Assembly: GCA_963748385.1 (NCBI GenBank)
Contig: CAVVIQ010000020.1
Location: 1 to 64,000 of the forward strand
Source of the DNA: Rhodoblastus sp963748385
GTDB lineage: Bacteria; Pseudomonadota; Alphaproteobacteria; Rhizobiales; Beijerinckiaceae
DNA length: 64,000 bases
Direction of reading: 5' to 3'
Positions within the stretch are counted from its first letter, which is position 1, and every line of letters begins with the position of its first letter. This document shows positions 36,118 through 46,554 of the stretch, in pieces. Position numbers and translations under genes: made by a program. The notes under the pieces were generated by a model that worked only from the letters and a program-made list of their open reading frames with translations, made no database searches and was not told the origin of the DNA.

Positions 36118-36194
36118 CAGCGCGGGCCAAAGTCGGACGCGCGCCGGCGAAGGCGAGGCGCCCTCGCCGCATGTCGCTCAATGGAGGATATGCC
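36118..36194 (+). promoter_or_regulatory. ROSE-like RNA thermometer in the hsp20 leader
   Basis: The leader has a strong hairpin GGCGAGG-CGC-CCTCGCC (36152-36168). After it, TCGCT (36174-36178) can pair with AGGA (36185-36188) inside the GGAGGA ribosome site across a short loop, leaving one G unpaired. UYGCU opposite AGGA next to the start codon is the ROSE signature; such hairpins melt on heating and free the ribosome site. Confidence 0.6.
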
Positions 36195-36659
36195 ATGCGT
36201 CAATTTGATCTCTCTCCCCTCTACCGCTCCACCATCGGTTTCGACCGTCTGTTCTCGCTGCTCGATCAGCCGAGCTTCGCGGAGGGCGCCGCCGCGTCCT
36301 ATCCGCCGTACAACATCGAGCGCACCGGCGAAAACGCCTATCGGCTGACCCTCGCCGTGGCGGGCTTCGGCGAAAGCGAGCTTTCGATCGAGACGCGCCA
36401 GAACGCCATGACCATCAAGGGCGAGAAAGCGGCGCGCCAGGACGATCAAACCCGCGAAATGCTCTATCAGGGCATCGCCGCGCGCGCCTTCGAACGCCGC
36501 TTCCAGCTCGCCGACCACGTTCAGGTCACGGGCGCCCGCCTGGAAAATGGCCTGCTTCACGTCGATCTCGTCCGCGAAATTCCGGAAGCGCAACGCCCCC
36601 GCGCCATTCCAATCGAACATGGAGCGCCGCGCCCGGTGGAATCGCAGAAGGCGGCATAA
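36195..36659 (+). CDS. Hsp20 family small heat-shock protein (IbpA-like)
   Basis: The 154-residue chaperone has the class A start RQFDLSPLYRSTIGFDRLFSLL, an alpha-crystallin domain (YNIERTGENAYRLTLAVAGF to NGLLHVDLVREIPEAQRP, about 40-140) and the C-terminal PRAIPIE, an IxI-type motif for assembly. ATG 36195 lies eight bases after GGAGG. It stands alone under a heat-type promoter and thermometer, and a strong terminator follows. It is much closer to IbpA than the Hsp20 at 20.6 kb. Confidence 0.94.
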   Translation: MRQFDLSPLYRSTIGFDRLFSLLDQPSFAEGAAASYPPYNIERTGENAYRLTLAVAGFGESELSIETRQNAMTIKGEKAARQDDQTREMLYQGIAARAFERRFQLADHVQVTGARLENGLLHVDLVREIPEAQRPRAIPIEHGAPRPVESQKAA

Positions 36660-36680
36660 TTTCTCTCCGTATGAGAACGG

Positions 36681-36712
36681 TCGGGCGCTTGTTTCAGGCG
36701 CCCGATTTTTTT
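36681..36712 (+). terminator. Factor-independent terminator after hsp20
   Basis: Arms TCGGGCGC (36681-36688) and GCGCCCGA (36698-36705) pair perfectly and are followed by seven T's at 36706-36712. Confidence 0.9.
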
Positions 36713-36717
36713 CGCCC

Positions 36718-37306
36718 TTATTGCGGCAGGGGCTCGACCTTGGGCGCCCCCCGCGGATGCTGCGGCCGGATCGGGCTGAGCGCCGAATCTTCGGAGTTGG
36801 CGCCGGATGCCGCGCCGGAGTTGGACGAGGCCGGCGGCGAAGCCGGAGCGGTCGTGGCCGCGGACGGGGGCGGCGGAGCCGTCCGGCCCGTGCTGTGGCG
36901 CAGACAGGGGCGCGCCAGGAGGCGCGAGCGCGCCGGCGCCAGGCGCGGCAGGCGGCGCCTCGCGGCGGACGAGCACCGTCACGTCGAGAACTTCGCCCGT
37001 GGTCGCGTCCAGCGTGAATCTTTTGCGGTTTCCCTGATCGTCGCCGCCGATCGCCACGATGTCCTGCCCGCGCTGGCGCGGCCGCCCGATCAGCTGGGCG
37101 CCTTCCTGAGCGAGAACCGCCCGAACCTGCGCAAGCGTCAGCGGCCGAGGCTGAGGCTGAGGCTGAGTCGCCGGACGAGGCCTGGCGGGCTGGCCGAAGA
37201 AGGGAAAGAACTGGGCGCGCGCCGGAAAGCCGCCCCCCGCCCACAGGCCAACCGCCAGCGCGGCCGCCGCCCAATGAAAACCGCATCGAAGCGACCTCGG
37301 CGCCAT
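36718..37306 (-). pseudogene. Secreted proline-rich protein, apparent frameshift
   Basis: From ATG 37306 the product begins MAPRSLRCGFHWAAAALAVG with a signal peptide ending near ARAQ. A small domain follows (PRPLTLAQVRAVLAQEGAQL, QDIVAIGGDDQGNRKRFTLD, TGEVLDVTVLV), PepSY-like in style but not firmly assigned. The Pro/Ala tail is then read in two frames. The first frame has no stop until 36557, inside the hsp20 gene on the other strand. The second, joined near 36900, reads TAPPPPSAATTAPASPP and stops at 36718 just after the hsp20 terminator. I think the second is the true end, so one base is probably wrong or lost. Confidence 0.55.
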
Positions 37307-37714
37307 GGCTTTCTCCCGAATCCCGAAGTGAATCCTATGCCATAAAGCCGGAAAGTCGGAAACCGGCCACCGCCTGCCTTCGAGCGAAATCTGGCTTCCT
37401 GATTTGAAAACGCGCCGAAAGGCCAAAATTGCGGCGCCCACCTCAAGAAAGTGAAAAAACTTTCGTCCTCCGGACCCCGCGTCCGCCCATGACGTCTTGT
37501 GTGGCGAATGCTAATCTGGCAATGTCCCGCGCGGATAAATAGGACAGCCTTGCTGACCATTTAACGCCCGCAACGGGATGGGTTCGACCGGTGCCGCTAC
37601 CTTCGGCGCCTGAGCGCGCCTGAAGGCGCGGGGGATCAGCCCGGCGGATGGGACAGTTTGAGGCGGATCACTCGATGCGGGGCCGACGCCCCCGAACGCG
37701 CAGGATTGACGGGT
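37307..37714 (+). other. Intergenic region upstream of gltB
   Basis: No supported gene. It should contain the gltBD promoter. A perfect hairpin CGCGCC-TGAA-GGCGCG lies at 37615-37630, about 85 bases before the start. I found no clear sigma-54 or other regulator site. Confidence 0.4.
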
Positions 37715-40700
37715 ATGAACGAATTGAGCAGGCCGGACCTTTGTCGCGCCGAGTTCGAGCCTCGAAGCGACGACCGCTTTCGCCGCCCACGGCCTGCCGC
37801 CGGCGCAGGGTCTTTACGACCCCCGCAACGAGCATGACGCCTGCGGCGTCGGCTTCGTCGCCAATATGCACAACGCCAAATCCCATGAACTCGTGCGGAT
37901 GGGCCTGCAGATCCTGCTCAATCTCGACCATCGCGGCGCGGTCGGGGCCGATCCCAAGGCTGGCGACGGCTGCGGCATGTTGCTGCAGATTCCGCATCGC
38001 TTCTTCGCGGAGGAAGCCGCGCGCCTCGGCTTCGCCTTGCCGGAGCCCGGCCTCTATGCCGTCGGCGCCTTGTTCATGCCGCGCGACGCGCAGGCCCGCA
38101 AGACGATCGAGGGGATTTTCGAAAAGGTCGTCGCCGAACAGGGCCAGAAGGTTTTAGGTTGGCGCGACGTGCCGGTGGACCCGAGCGGCCTGGGCGAGTC
38201 GGTCAAGCCGACCGAGCCGGTCCATCGCCAGATTTTTGTCGCCCGCGGCGACACGACGCCCGATCAGACGATTTTCGAGCGCCAGCTCTATCTCATCCGC
38301 AAGATCGTCTCCAACGCGGTCTACGCCTTGCACGATCCCAAGATGGCGGGCTGGTATCCGGTTTCGCTGTCTTCGCGCACCATCGTCTACAAGGGCTTGC
38401 TGCTCGCTTCCCAGCTCGGCGACTATTTCGACGATCTGCGCGACGAGCGCGTCGAGACCGCCGTCGCCCTGGTGCACCAGCGCTTTTCGACCAACACCTT
38501 CCCGTCGTGGCAGCTGGCGCATCCCTATCGCATGGTCGCCCATAACGGCGAGATCAACACCCTGCGCGGCAATGTGAACTGGATGGCGGCGCGGCAGGCT
38601 TCCGTCGCCTCGCCTCTGTTCGGAGACGACATTTCCAAGCTATGGCCGATCTCCTACGAGGGCCAGTCCGACACCGCCTGTTTCGACAACGCCCTCGAAT
38701 TCCTGGTCCAGGGCGGCTATTCCATGGCCCACGCCATGATGATGCTGATCCCCGAGGCCTGGGCCGGCAATCCGCTGATGGACGAGGAGCGCCGCGCCTT
38801 CTATGAATTTCACGCGGCGCTGATGGAGCCCTGGGACGGCCCGGCGGCGGTCGCCTTCACCGACGGCCGCCAGATCGGCGCGACTCTCGACCGCAACGGC
38901 CTGCGCCCGGCGCGCTATCTCGTCACCGAGGACGGCCTCGTCGTCATGGCCTCGGAGATGGGCGTGCTGCCGATCCCTCAAGAGAAGATCGTCACCAAAT
39001 GGCGCCTCCAGCCCGGCCGCATGCTGCTGGTCGATCTGGAGCAGGGCCGGATCATCGCCGACGACGAGATCAAGTCGAGCCTCGCCGCCGCGCACCCCTA
39101 TCGCGACTGGCTCGAGCGCGCGCAGATCGTGCTGGAAGACCTCAAGCCGGTCCATGCGGGCTCCTCGCGTTCCGACGTCTCGCTGCTCCACCGCCAGCAG
39201 GCCTTCGGCTATACCCAGGAAGACACCGCGATCCTGATGGAGCCCATGGCCGTGACCGGCCAGGAAGCGATCGGCTCGATGGGCGCCGACACGCCGATCT
39301 CGGCCATGTCGTCCAAGCCGAAGCTGCTCTACAGCTATTTCAAGCAGAATTTCGCCCAGGTCACCAATCCGCCGATCGACCCGATCCGCGAGGAACTGGT
39401 GATGAGCCTCGTCTCCTTCATCGGGCCGCGCCCCAATATCCTCGACCACGAGGGCACGGCGAACAAGAAGCGTCTCGAAGTCCGCCAGCCGATCCTGACC
39501 AACGTCGATCTCGAAAAGATCCGCTCCATCGGCCATGTCGAGGACGCCTTCGACACCAAGACGCTCGACATCACCTACGCCGTCGAACTCGGCGCGCCGG
39601 GCATGAGGGCGATGATCGACCGCTTGTGCGGCCGCGCCGAACAGGCGGTCAACGGCGGCTACAACATCATCGTCCTGTCCGACCGGATGGTCGGCCCGGA
39701 CCGCATCCCGATTCCGGCGCTGCTCGCCACCGCCGCCGTGCATCACCACCTGATCAACAAGGGCCTGCGCACCTCGGTCGGCCTCGTCGTCGAGACCGGC
39801 GAAGCGCGCGAGGTGCATCATTTCGCCCTGCTCGCGGGCTATGGCGCGGAGGCGATCAATCCCTATCTCGCCTTCGAGACCCTCGTCGACATGGCCAACG
39901 AATTCCCGGCCGAAGTCGACGGCTACGAGGCGGTCAAACGCTATATCAAGGCGGTGGACAAGGGCCTGCTCAAGGTCATGTCCAAAATGGGCATTTCGAC
40001 CTACCAGTCCTATTGCGGCGCGCAGATCTTCGACGCGGTCGGCCTGTCGAAGGCGCTGGTGGACGCCTTTTTCACCGGCACGGCGACCCAGATCGAAGGC
40101 GTCGGCCTCGACGAGATCGCCGAGGAAGCCGTCCTGCGCCACAGGCAGGCCTTCGGCGACGCGCCCATCTACCGCACCGCGCTCGATGTCGGCGGCGATT
40201 ACGCTTATCGGCTGCGCGGCGAGTCCCATAACTGGACGCCGGACACGATCGCGCTGCTCCAGCATGCGGTGCGCGGCAATTCCCAGGAGAAATATCGCGC
40301 CTTCGCCAGGCTGCTCAACGACCAGTCCGAGCAATTGCTGACGATCCGCGGGCTGTTCCGCCTCAAGGACGCCGCGGAAGACGGCCGCAAGCCGGTTCCG
40401 CTCTCCGAGGTCGAACCGGCGAGCGAAATCGTCAAGCGTTTCGCCACCGGCGCGATGTCCTTCGGCTCGATCTCGCGCGAGGCCCACACCACGCTGGCGC
40501 TCGCCATGAACCGGATCGGCGGCAGGTCCAACACTGGCGAGGGCGGCGAGGAGGCCGACCGCTTCAAGCCTTTGCCCAATGGCGATTCCATGCGCTCGGC
40601 GATCAAGCAGGTCGCCTCGGGCCGGTTCGGCGTGACCGCCGAATATCTGGTCAATTCGGACATGATCCAGATCAAGATGGCGCAGGGCGCGAAGCCCGGC

Positions 40701-42428
40701 GAGGGCGGCCAGCTGCCCGGCCACAAGGTGGACGCCGTCATCGCCAAGGTGCGCCATTCGACCCCCGGCGTCGGCCTGATCTCTCCGCCGCCGCACCATG
40801 ACATCTATTCGATCGAAGATCTGGCCCAGCTGATCTACGATCTGAAAAACGTCAATCCGCGCGCCGACATTTCGGTCAAGCTGGTGTCGGAAGTCGGCGT
40901 CGGCACGGTGGCGGCCGGCGTATCCAAGGGCCGCGCCGACCATGTGACCATCTCCGGCTACGAGGGTGGCACCGGCGCTTCGCCGCTGACCTCGATCAAG
41001 CACGCCGGCAGCCCGTGGGAGATTGGCCTCGCCGAGACCCACCAGACGCTCGTCCTCAACCGTCTGCGCTCGCGCATCGTCGTCCAGGTGGACGGCGGCC
41101 TGCGCACGGGCCGCGACGTCATCGTCGGCGCGCTTCTCGGCGCCGATGAATTCGGCTTCGCCACCGCGCCATTGATCGCCGCCGGCTGCATCATGATGCG
41201 CAAGTGCCATCTCAATACCTGCCCGGTCGGCGTCGCCACCCAGGACCCGGTGCTGCGGAAGCGTTTCAAGGGCCAGCCCGAGCACGTCATCAATTATTTC
41301 TTCTTCGTCGCCGAGGAAGTCCGCGAATATATGGCGGGCATGGGCTTCCGCAGCTTCAATGAAATGATCGGCCAGATGCAGATGCTCGACCGCGACCGCG
41401 CCATCGAGCACTGGAAGGCGAAGGGGCTCGACTTCGGCAAATTGTTCCGCAAGCCGCAGCCGCTCGGCGGCCAGACCGTCTTTCACTCGGAAGCGCAGAA
41501 CCACAATCTCGAGAAGGCGCTCGACCGGCAGCTCATCGCCCGTTCGGCCGCCGCGCTGGAGCGCGGCGCTCCGGTGCGCCTCGAAACCGGAATCTGCAAC
41601 GTCAACCGCTCGGTCGGCGCCATGCTCTCGGGCGAGGTCGCGCGCATCTACGGCCACGCCGGCCTGCCTGACAACACCATCCACATCAAGGCCAAGGGCA
41701 CGGCGGGCCAGAGCTTCGGCGCATGGCTCGCCCATGGCGTGTCGCTGGAGCTCGAGGGCGAGGCCAACGACTATGTCGGCAAGGGGCTTTCGGGCGGCCG
41801 CATCGTCATTTATCCGCCGCGCGAGGCGCACCACATCACGGCTGAAAATTCGATCATCGTCGGCAACACCGTGCTCTATGGCGCGATTTCGGGCGAGGTC
41901 TATTTCCGCGGCGTCGGCGGCGAGCGCTTCGCCGTGCGCAACTCGGGCGCCGTCGCGGTGGTGGAGGGCGTCGGCGATCACGGCTGCGAATACATGACCG
42001 GCGGCGTGGTCGTGGTGCTCGGGGCGACGGGCCGCAATTTCGCCGCAGGCATGTCGGGCGGCATCGCCTATGTGCTGGACGAGGCGGGCGACTTCCAGTC
42101 GCGCTGCAACATGGCCATGGTCGATCTGGAGCCGGTGGTCGAGGAGGAGAACCTCAACCAGCGCCTCAACAACCAGGGCGGCGATCTCGAAAGCCACGGG
42201 CGGGTCGATATTCTGAAGGACATGTCGCGCTTCGACGCCGAGCGTCTGCGCCAGTTGATCGCCAATCATCTGCGCCATACCGGCTCGACCCGCGCCCGGG
42301 AAATTCTCGACAATTGGGAAGCGGTGCTGCCGAAGTTCCGGAAGGTCATGCCGGTCGAATACCGCCGCGCGCTCGCGGAAATGATGGCGCAATCCGAACA
42401 GCGGCCGGTCGCCGCCGCGGGGGAATGA
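37715..42428 (+). CDS. gltB: Glutamate synthase large subunit (apparent frameshift near codon 9)
   Basis: GltB takes the amide from glutamine and makes glutamate from 2-oxoglutarate. The long frame begins only at ATG 37866, but the amidotransferase nucleophile Cys lies upstream in that frame, in EHDACGVGFVAN. The frame is open only from 37728 and has no ATG there. ATG 37715 (MNELSRPDL) in the neighbouring frame connects if one T of the TTT at 37740-37742 is removed. Repaired length is about 1,570 residues. Other signatures are VHQRFSTNTFPSW, the FMN domain GTGASPLTSIKHAG, the 3Fe-4S cysteines MRKCHLNTCPVGVATQ, and a GxGxG C-terminal helix. gltD follows at once. Confidence 0.92.
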
Positions 42429-42429
42429 C

Positions 42430-43848
42430 ATGGGAAAGGTGACGGGCTTCCTCGAAATCGACCGGCAGGACCGCAAATACAAGCCGGCGGCCGACCGCAT
42501 TCGCCATTATCAGGAATTCGTGATTCCGCTCTCGGAGGACGCGACCCGCGACCAGGCCGCGCGCTGCATGAATTGCGGCATTCCCTTCTGTCACAGCGGC
42601 TGCCCGGTGAACAACCAGATCCCCGACTGGAACGACCTGGTCTATCGCGGCGACTGGGAAGAGGCGGCGCGCAACCTGCACTCGACCAATAATTTCCCCG
42701 AGTTCACCGGCCGCGTCTGCCCGGCGCCCTGCGAGGCGGCCTGCACACTGAACCTCGAAGACGTGCCGGTCACGATCAAGACCATCGAATGCGCCATCGT
42801 CGACCGCGCCTGGGAGAACGGCTGGGTTCGCCCCGAGCCGCCAGCGAAGAAAACCGGCAAGAAGGTCGCCATCGTCGGCTCCGGCCCGGCGGGGCTCGCC
42901 GCCGCGCAACAATTGGCGCGCGCCGGCCATGACGTCCATGTCTATGAAAAGTTCGCCAAGGCCGGCGGGCTGCTGCGCTACGGCATTCCTGACTTCAAGA
43001 TGGAGAAGCATCTGATCGACCGCCGCGTCGCCCAGATGGAGGCCGAGGGCGTGACCTTCCATTACAGCGTCCATGTCGGCGCGGACCTGCCCGCCAAGGA
43101 GCTGGTGAACGGCCATGACGCGGTGATCCTCGCCGGCGGCGCGGAAAAGCCGCGCGACCTGCCTGTTCCCGGCCGCAATTTCGCCGGGGTCCATTTCGCC
43201 ATGGATTTCCTGCCCCAGCAGAATCGCCGCGTGTCGCGCGAGAACGCCGGGACGGAGGAGCCGATTCTGGCGTCCGGCAAGCATGTCGTGGTGATCGGCG
43301 GCGGCGACACCGGCTCGGACTGTATCGGAACCTCGGTGCGGCAAGGCGCCCTCTCGGTCGTCCAGCTCGAAATCATGCCCCGGCCCCCGGAGCTGGAAGA
43401 CAAGCTGAACGTCTGGCCCTACTGGCCGCTGAAACTGCGCACCTCTTCCTCGCATCAGGAAGGCGCGGATCGCGATTTCGCGGTCGCGACCAAGGAAATC
43501 ATTGGCGAGAACGGCGCGGTCAAGGCGCTGAAATGCGTCCGCGTCGATGAAAAGATGCAGGAAATTCCCGGCTCCGAATTCAATCTTCGCGCCGATCTCG
43601 TCTTGCTCGCCATGGGCTTCGTGTCGCCCGTCGCCGAGGGCATGATCGAGGAACTGGGCGTCGCGCTCGACCGGCGCGGCAACGTCGCCGCCGACACGCT
43701 CGCCTACAAGACCAGCCTCGACAAGATTTTCGCCGCCGGCGACATGCGTCGCGGCCAGTCTCTGGTGGTCTGGGCGATCCGCGAAGGCCGCCAGGCGGCC
43801 CGCGCCGTCGACCAGTTCCTCATAGGCGCGACCGTTCTGCCGCGCTGA
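42430..43848 (+). CDS. gltD: Glutamate synthase small subunit (NADPH)
   Basis: GltD passes electrons from NADPH to the large subunit. The 472-residue protein has N-terminal iron-sulfur cysteines (CMNCGIPFCHSGCPVNNQIP and CPAPCEAACTLN), an FAD loop IVGSGPAGLAAAQQLARAGH, an NADPH loop VVIGGGDTGSDCIGT and a C-terminal FAD segment IFAAGDMRRGQSLVVWAI. The ATG lies two bases after the gltB stop. Confidence 0.96.
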   Translation: MGKVTGFLEIDRQDRKYKPAADRIRHYQEFVIPLSEDATRDQAARCMNCGIPFCHSGCPVNNQIPDWNDLVYRGDWEEAARNLHSTNNFPEFTGRVCPAPCEAACTLNLEDVPVTIKTIECAIVDRAWENGWVRPEPPAKKTGKKVAIVGSGPAGLAAAQQLARAGHDVHVYEKFAKAGGLLRYGIPDFKMEKHLIDRRVAQMEAEGVTFHYSVHVGADLPAKELVNGHDAVILAGGAEKPRDLPVPGRNFAGVHFAMDFLPQQNRRVSRENAGTEEPILASGKHVVVIGGGDTGSDCIGTSVRQGALSVVQLEIMPRPPELEDKLNVWPYWPLKLRTSSSHQEGADRDFAVATKEIIGENGAVKALKCVRVDEKMQEIPGSEFNLRADLVLLAMGFVSPVAEGMIEELGVALDRRGNVAADTLAYKTSLDKIFAAGDMRRGQSLVVWAIREGRQAARAVDQFLIGATVLPR

Positions 43849-43857
43849 CGGCCGGAT

Positions 43858-43893
43858 AAAAAATCGCGTCAGGCCGGCCGCTTCGGCCGGCCT
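43858..43893 (-). terminator. Hairpin terminator for the haemoglobin gene
   Basis: AGGCCGGCCG-CTT-CGGCCGGCCT (43871-43893) is a perfect stem between convergent gltD and the globin gene. On the minus strand it is followed, after eight bases, by six T's (43858-43863), so it suits the globin transcript best. Confidence 0.65.
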
Positions 43894-43912
43894 CTCGATG
43901 GGAGGATGCGCC

Positions 43913-44308
43913 TCACCTCGTGTTGCGCATCCAATCCGCGAGCCTGCCGATATTGCCTTCCAGCTCCCGCCGGACAGGGGTGTCGCCGATCGTGTCGTCG
44001 AGGGCCTTGGTCATGCAGGCCATCCAGGCGTCGCGCGCCGCATTGTCGATGGGGAAGGGGAAATGGCGCTGGCGCAGGCGGGGATGGCCCTTCACCGGCG
44101 AATAAAGCGCCGGGCCGCCGGTCCATTCGGTGAGATAATTCTTGAAAACCCTGCGGATCTCGGTGAGTTCGGGGCCATGCATCTCGCGCACTTCCGCCGC
44201 TTGCGGCAGCGCGTCCATATTGTCGTAAAAGGCCTCGACCAGCCGATCCACCGCTGTCTCGCCGCCCATCCTGTCGTAAATGGAAATGTCCGCCGCCGTT
44301 TCGTTCAA
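43913..44308 (-). CDS. Group II truncated haemoglobin
   Basis: Truncated haemoglobins bind O2 and NO in a 2-over-2 helical fold. The 131-residue protein has IYDRMGGETAVDRLVEAFYD (helices A-B, with Tyr in FYD near B10), LTEWTGGPALYSPVKGHPRL, the proximal His in RQRHFPFPI, and Trp in AARDAWMACM (G8), the group II mark. I choose a TTG start at 44308, because AGGAGG lies seven bases before it and no ATG fits the homology. The protein could detoxify NO or sense oxygen. Confidence 0.88.
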   Translation of the reverse strand: MNETAADISIYDRMGGETAVDRLVEAFYDNMDALPQAAEVREMHGPELTEIRRVFKNYLTEWTGGPALYSPVKGHPRLRQRHFPFPIDNAARDAWMACMTKALDDTIGDTPVRRELEGNIGRLADWMRNTR

Positions 44309-44517
44309 ACGCCTATCCTCCTGTCCGGCTGGAAAGCCGCCGCGCCGCTCGCCGTCAGATATCGGGATTTTCGCGCGGCGCAAGGCGCCCGCGACCAATT
44401 GTCCCGCTCCACGCCTTCCCGCCGCAAAGGCGCGCAATGCGCCAGACCCATTGTCGCGGCGGCGGCGGGGCGCCATGTTAGGCCTCAAACGCTTTGGCGG
44501 ACCGATAAGAGCAATTC

Positions 44518-44943
44518 ATGACCCTCGACGAGATCATCGACAATTTCGAATTCCTGGACGACTGGGACGATCGCTATCGCTACCTGATCGATCTCGGCCG
44601 CACTCTGGAGGCGATGCCGGAAGAGGCCCATAACGAGGCCAACAAGGTGCGCGGCTGCATGAGCCAGGTCTGGCTCGAAACCAAGGTCCAGCCGGGCCCC
44701 GCGGGCGAACCTGTGCTGCATTTTCTCGGCGACAGCGACGCCGTGATCGTGCGCGGCCTCGTCGCCTTGATGCTCGTCCTGTTCTCCGGCCACACCGCCA
44801 AGGAAATTCTCGCCGCCGACGCGATGGGCCTGTTCAAGCGCCTGGGCTTCGAGCAGCATCTGACGCCCCAGCGCTCGAACGGCCTGCGCTCCATGGTCGA
44901 TCGCATCAAGAAGGACGCGGCCCAGGCCCTGGCGACGGCCTGA
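44518..44943 (+). CDS. sufE: Cysteine desulfuration protein SufE
   Basis: SufE takes persulfide sulfur from SufS for iron-sulfur assembly. The 141-residue protein has NFEFLDDWDDRYRYLIDLGR at the start, the sulfur-accepting Cys in KVRGCMSQVWLE and LTPQRSNGLRSMVDRIK at the end, all as in SufE. No other suf gene is nearby. The aldehyde dehydrogenase gene follows after 44 bases. Confidence 0.94.
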   Translation: MTLDEIIDNFEFLDDWDDRYRYLIDLGRTLEAMPEEAHNEANKVRGCMSQVWLETKVQPGPAGEPVLHFLGDSDAVIVRGLVALMLVLFSGHTAKEILAADAMGLFKRLGFEQHLTPQRSNGLRSMVDRIKKDAAQALATA

Positions 44944-44987
44944 CCGAAACTCTGGCTCCAGGCGCCCGCAGGGCGGAGGTGACGCGC

Positions 44988-46421
44988 ATGTCCACCAATC
45001 AATTTTCGACGACTCCGCCCGAAAGCCTCGCCGAGATCCTGAAACGTCAGCGCCACGCGTTCGCGGCCGAAGGCGCGCCATCCCTGGAACAGCGCCGCGC
45101 CGACATCGCCCGTCTGCGCGACGCGGTAAAGCTCCAGGCCCACGCCATCGCCGACGCCATCGCCGAAGATTTCGGCGGCCGGGCGCGCCACGAGACCCTC
45201 CTGGCGGAAGTTTGGCCGGTGCATGCGGCGGCGCGGAACGCCCTGCGCCATCTGCGGAGATGGATGAAGCCGAAACGCGTCCCGGTCGGGCTCGAATTCT
45301 GGCCCAACCGCGCGGAAATCCTGGTCCAGCCGCTCGGCGTGATCGGAATCGTCGCACCCTGGAACTATCCGGTCAATCTGGCGCTGGCGCCTCTGATCGC
45401 CGCGCTGGCCGCCGGCAACCGAGTCATGTTGAAGCCCTCGGAACTGACGCCGCGGGCGTCTGAACTGATGGCGAAAATGCTCGCCGAACTCTTTCCAGAG
45501 GACAAGGTCGCGGTCGTCCAGGGGGGCCCGGACGTTGGCGCGGCCTTCGTCGACCTGCACTTCGACCATTTGTTCTTCACCGGCTCGACCGCCGTGGGGC
45601 GCAAGGTGATGCTGGCCGCGGCGCAAAATCTGACGCCCGTGACCCTGGAGCTGGGCGGTAAGTCGCCCTGCGTCATTGGTCCGGACGCCAAAATGGCCGA
45701 GGCCGCGCTGCGGATCGCCACCGGCAAATTGTTCAACGCCGGTCAGACCTGCATCGCCCCCGATTACGTCCTCGTTCCGCGCGACAAGGTCGAGGATTTC
45801 GTGAGCGCCTATGTGGCGGCGGCCGGAAAGCTCTACCCGACCCTGCGCCGCAATGCGGACTATACGGCCATCCTCAACGACCGCCATTATGCGCGGCTGA
45901 TCGCCGCGCTCGTCGAGGCCCGCGAGGCCGGCGCCCGCATCGTGTCCGTCGACCCCGCCTCGGAGGGCGAAATGGCGGCGGAGCACAAGATCGGGCCGAC
46001 GCTGGTGATCGATCCCCGCGACGATCTGACCTTGATGCGGGAAGAAATCTTCGGGCCGATCCTGCCGGTCAAGGCCTATGACCGGCTCGACGACGCCATT
46101 GAATTCATCGCGTCGCGGCCGCGGCCGTTGGCGCTCTATTATTTCGGCGTCTGGGCCGAACACCGCGAAAGGGTGCTCGCCGGCACGCATTCCGGCGGCG
46201 TCACCATCAACGACGCCCTGACCCATTTCGTCATCGAGGATCTGCCTTTCGGCGGGATCGGCCCGTCGGGCCTCGGCGCCTATCACGGCGAAACCGGCTT
46301 CCAGACCTTCTCCCACCGGCGGGCGGTGTTCCACCAGGGGCCGATCGACCCGAAAATCTTCCTGCGTCCGCCCCATTCACGGATTTTCCCCGCGATCTTC
46401 CGCTTCCTGATGCGGAACTGA
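44988..46421 (+). CDS. Aldehyde dehydrogenase, coniferyl-aldehyde dehydrogenase-like
   Basis: It oxidises an aldehyde to its acid with NAD(P). The 477-residue protein has APWNYPVNLALAPLIAALAA, the Glu in VTLELGGKSPCVIG, the catalytic Cys in FNAGQTCIAPDYVLV, and a C-terminal membrane-prone tail (FPAIFRFLMRN). The short-chain C-terminal layout resembles CalB-type coniferyl aldehyde and fatty aldehyde dehydrogenases. ATG 44988 is eight bases after GGCGGAGG; an in-frame GTG at 44979 is less good. The substrate is uncertain. Confidence 0.9.
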   Translation: MSTNQFSTTPPESLAEILKRQRHAFAAEGAPSLEQRRADIARLRDAVKLQAHAIADAIAEDFGGRARHETLLAEVWPVHAAARNALRHLRRWMKPKRVPVGLEFWPNRAEILVQPLGVIGIVAPWNYPVNLALAPLIAALAAGNRVMLKPSELTPRASELMAKMLAELFPEDKVAVVQGGPDVGAAFVDLHFDHLFFTGSTAVGRKVMLAAAQNLTPVTLELGGKSPCVIGPDAKMAEAALRIATGKLFNAGQTCIAPDYVLVPRDKVEDFVSAYVAAAGKLYPTLRRNADYTAILNDRHYARLIAALVEAREAGARIVSVDPASEGEMAAEHKIGPTLVIDPRDDLTLMREEIFGPILPVKAYDRLDDAIEFIASRPRPLALYYFGVWAEHRERVLAGTHSGGVTINDALTHFVIEDLPFGGIGPSGLGAYHGETGFQTFSHRRAVFHQGPIDPKIFLRPPHSRIFPAIFRFLMRN

Positions 46422-46554
46422 CGCTGACGCGCAAGGAACCCCGGGCGGCGGCGCAATCCGGTTCGCCGGCAATTCAATGGCGCCGCCACGACCGATACTG
46501 ATATAAGCGGCTTACGATGGCGGTTGAATCGCCTCCGAGACTTAAGTTTTCGCC

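Noticed and set aside
36557..37441. A 294-residue protein on the minus strand as one continuous gene
   Set aside because: It would run antisense through hsp20 and its terminator. The tail in the neighbouring frame (36718) looks natural, and the signal peptide starts at 37306.
37442..37714. A sigma-54 promoter for gltBD
   Set aside because: TGGC and TGC pieces occur, but none with the required -24/-12 spacing and sequence.
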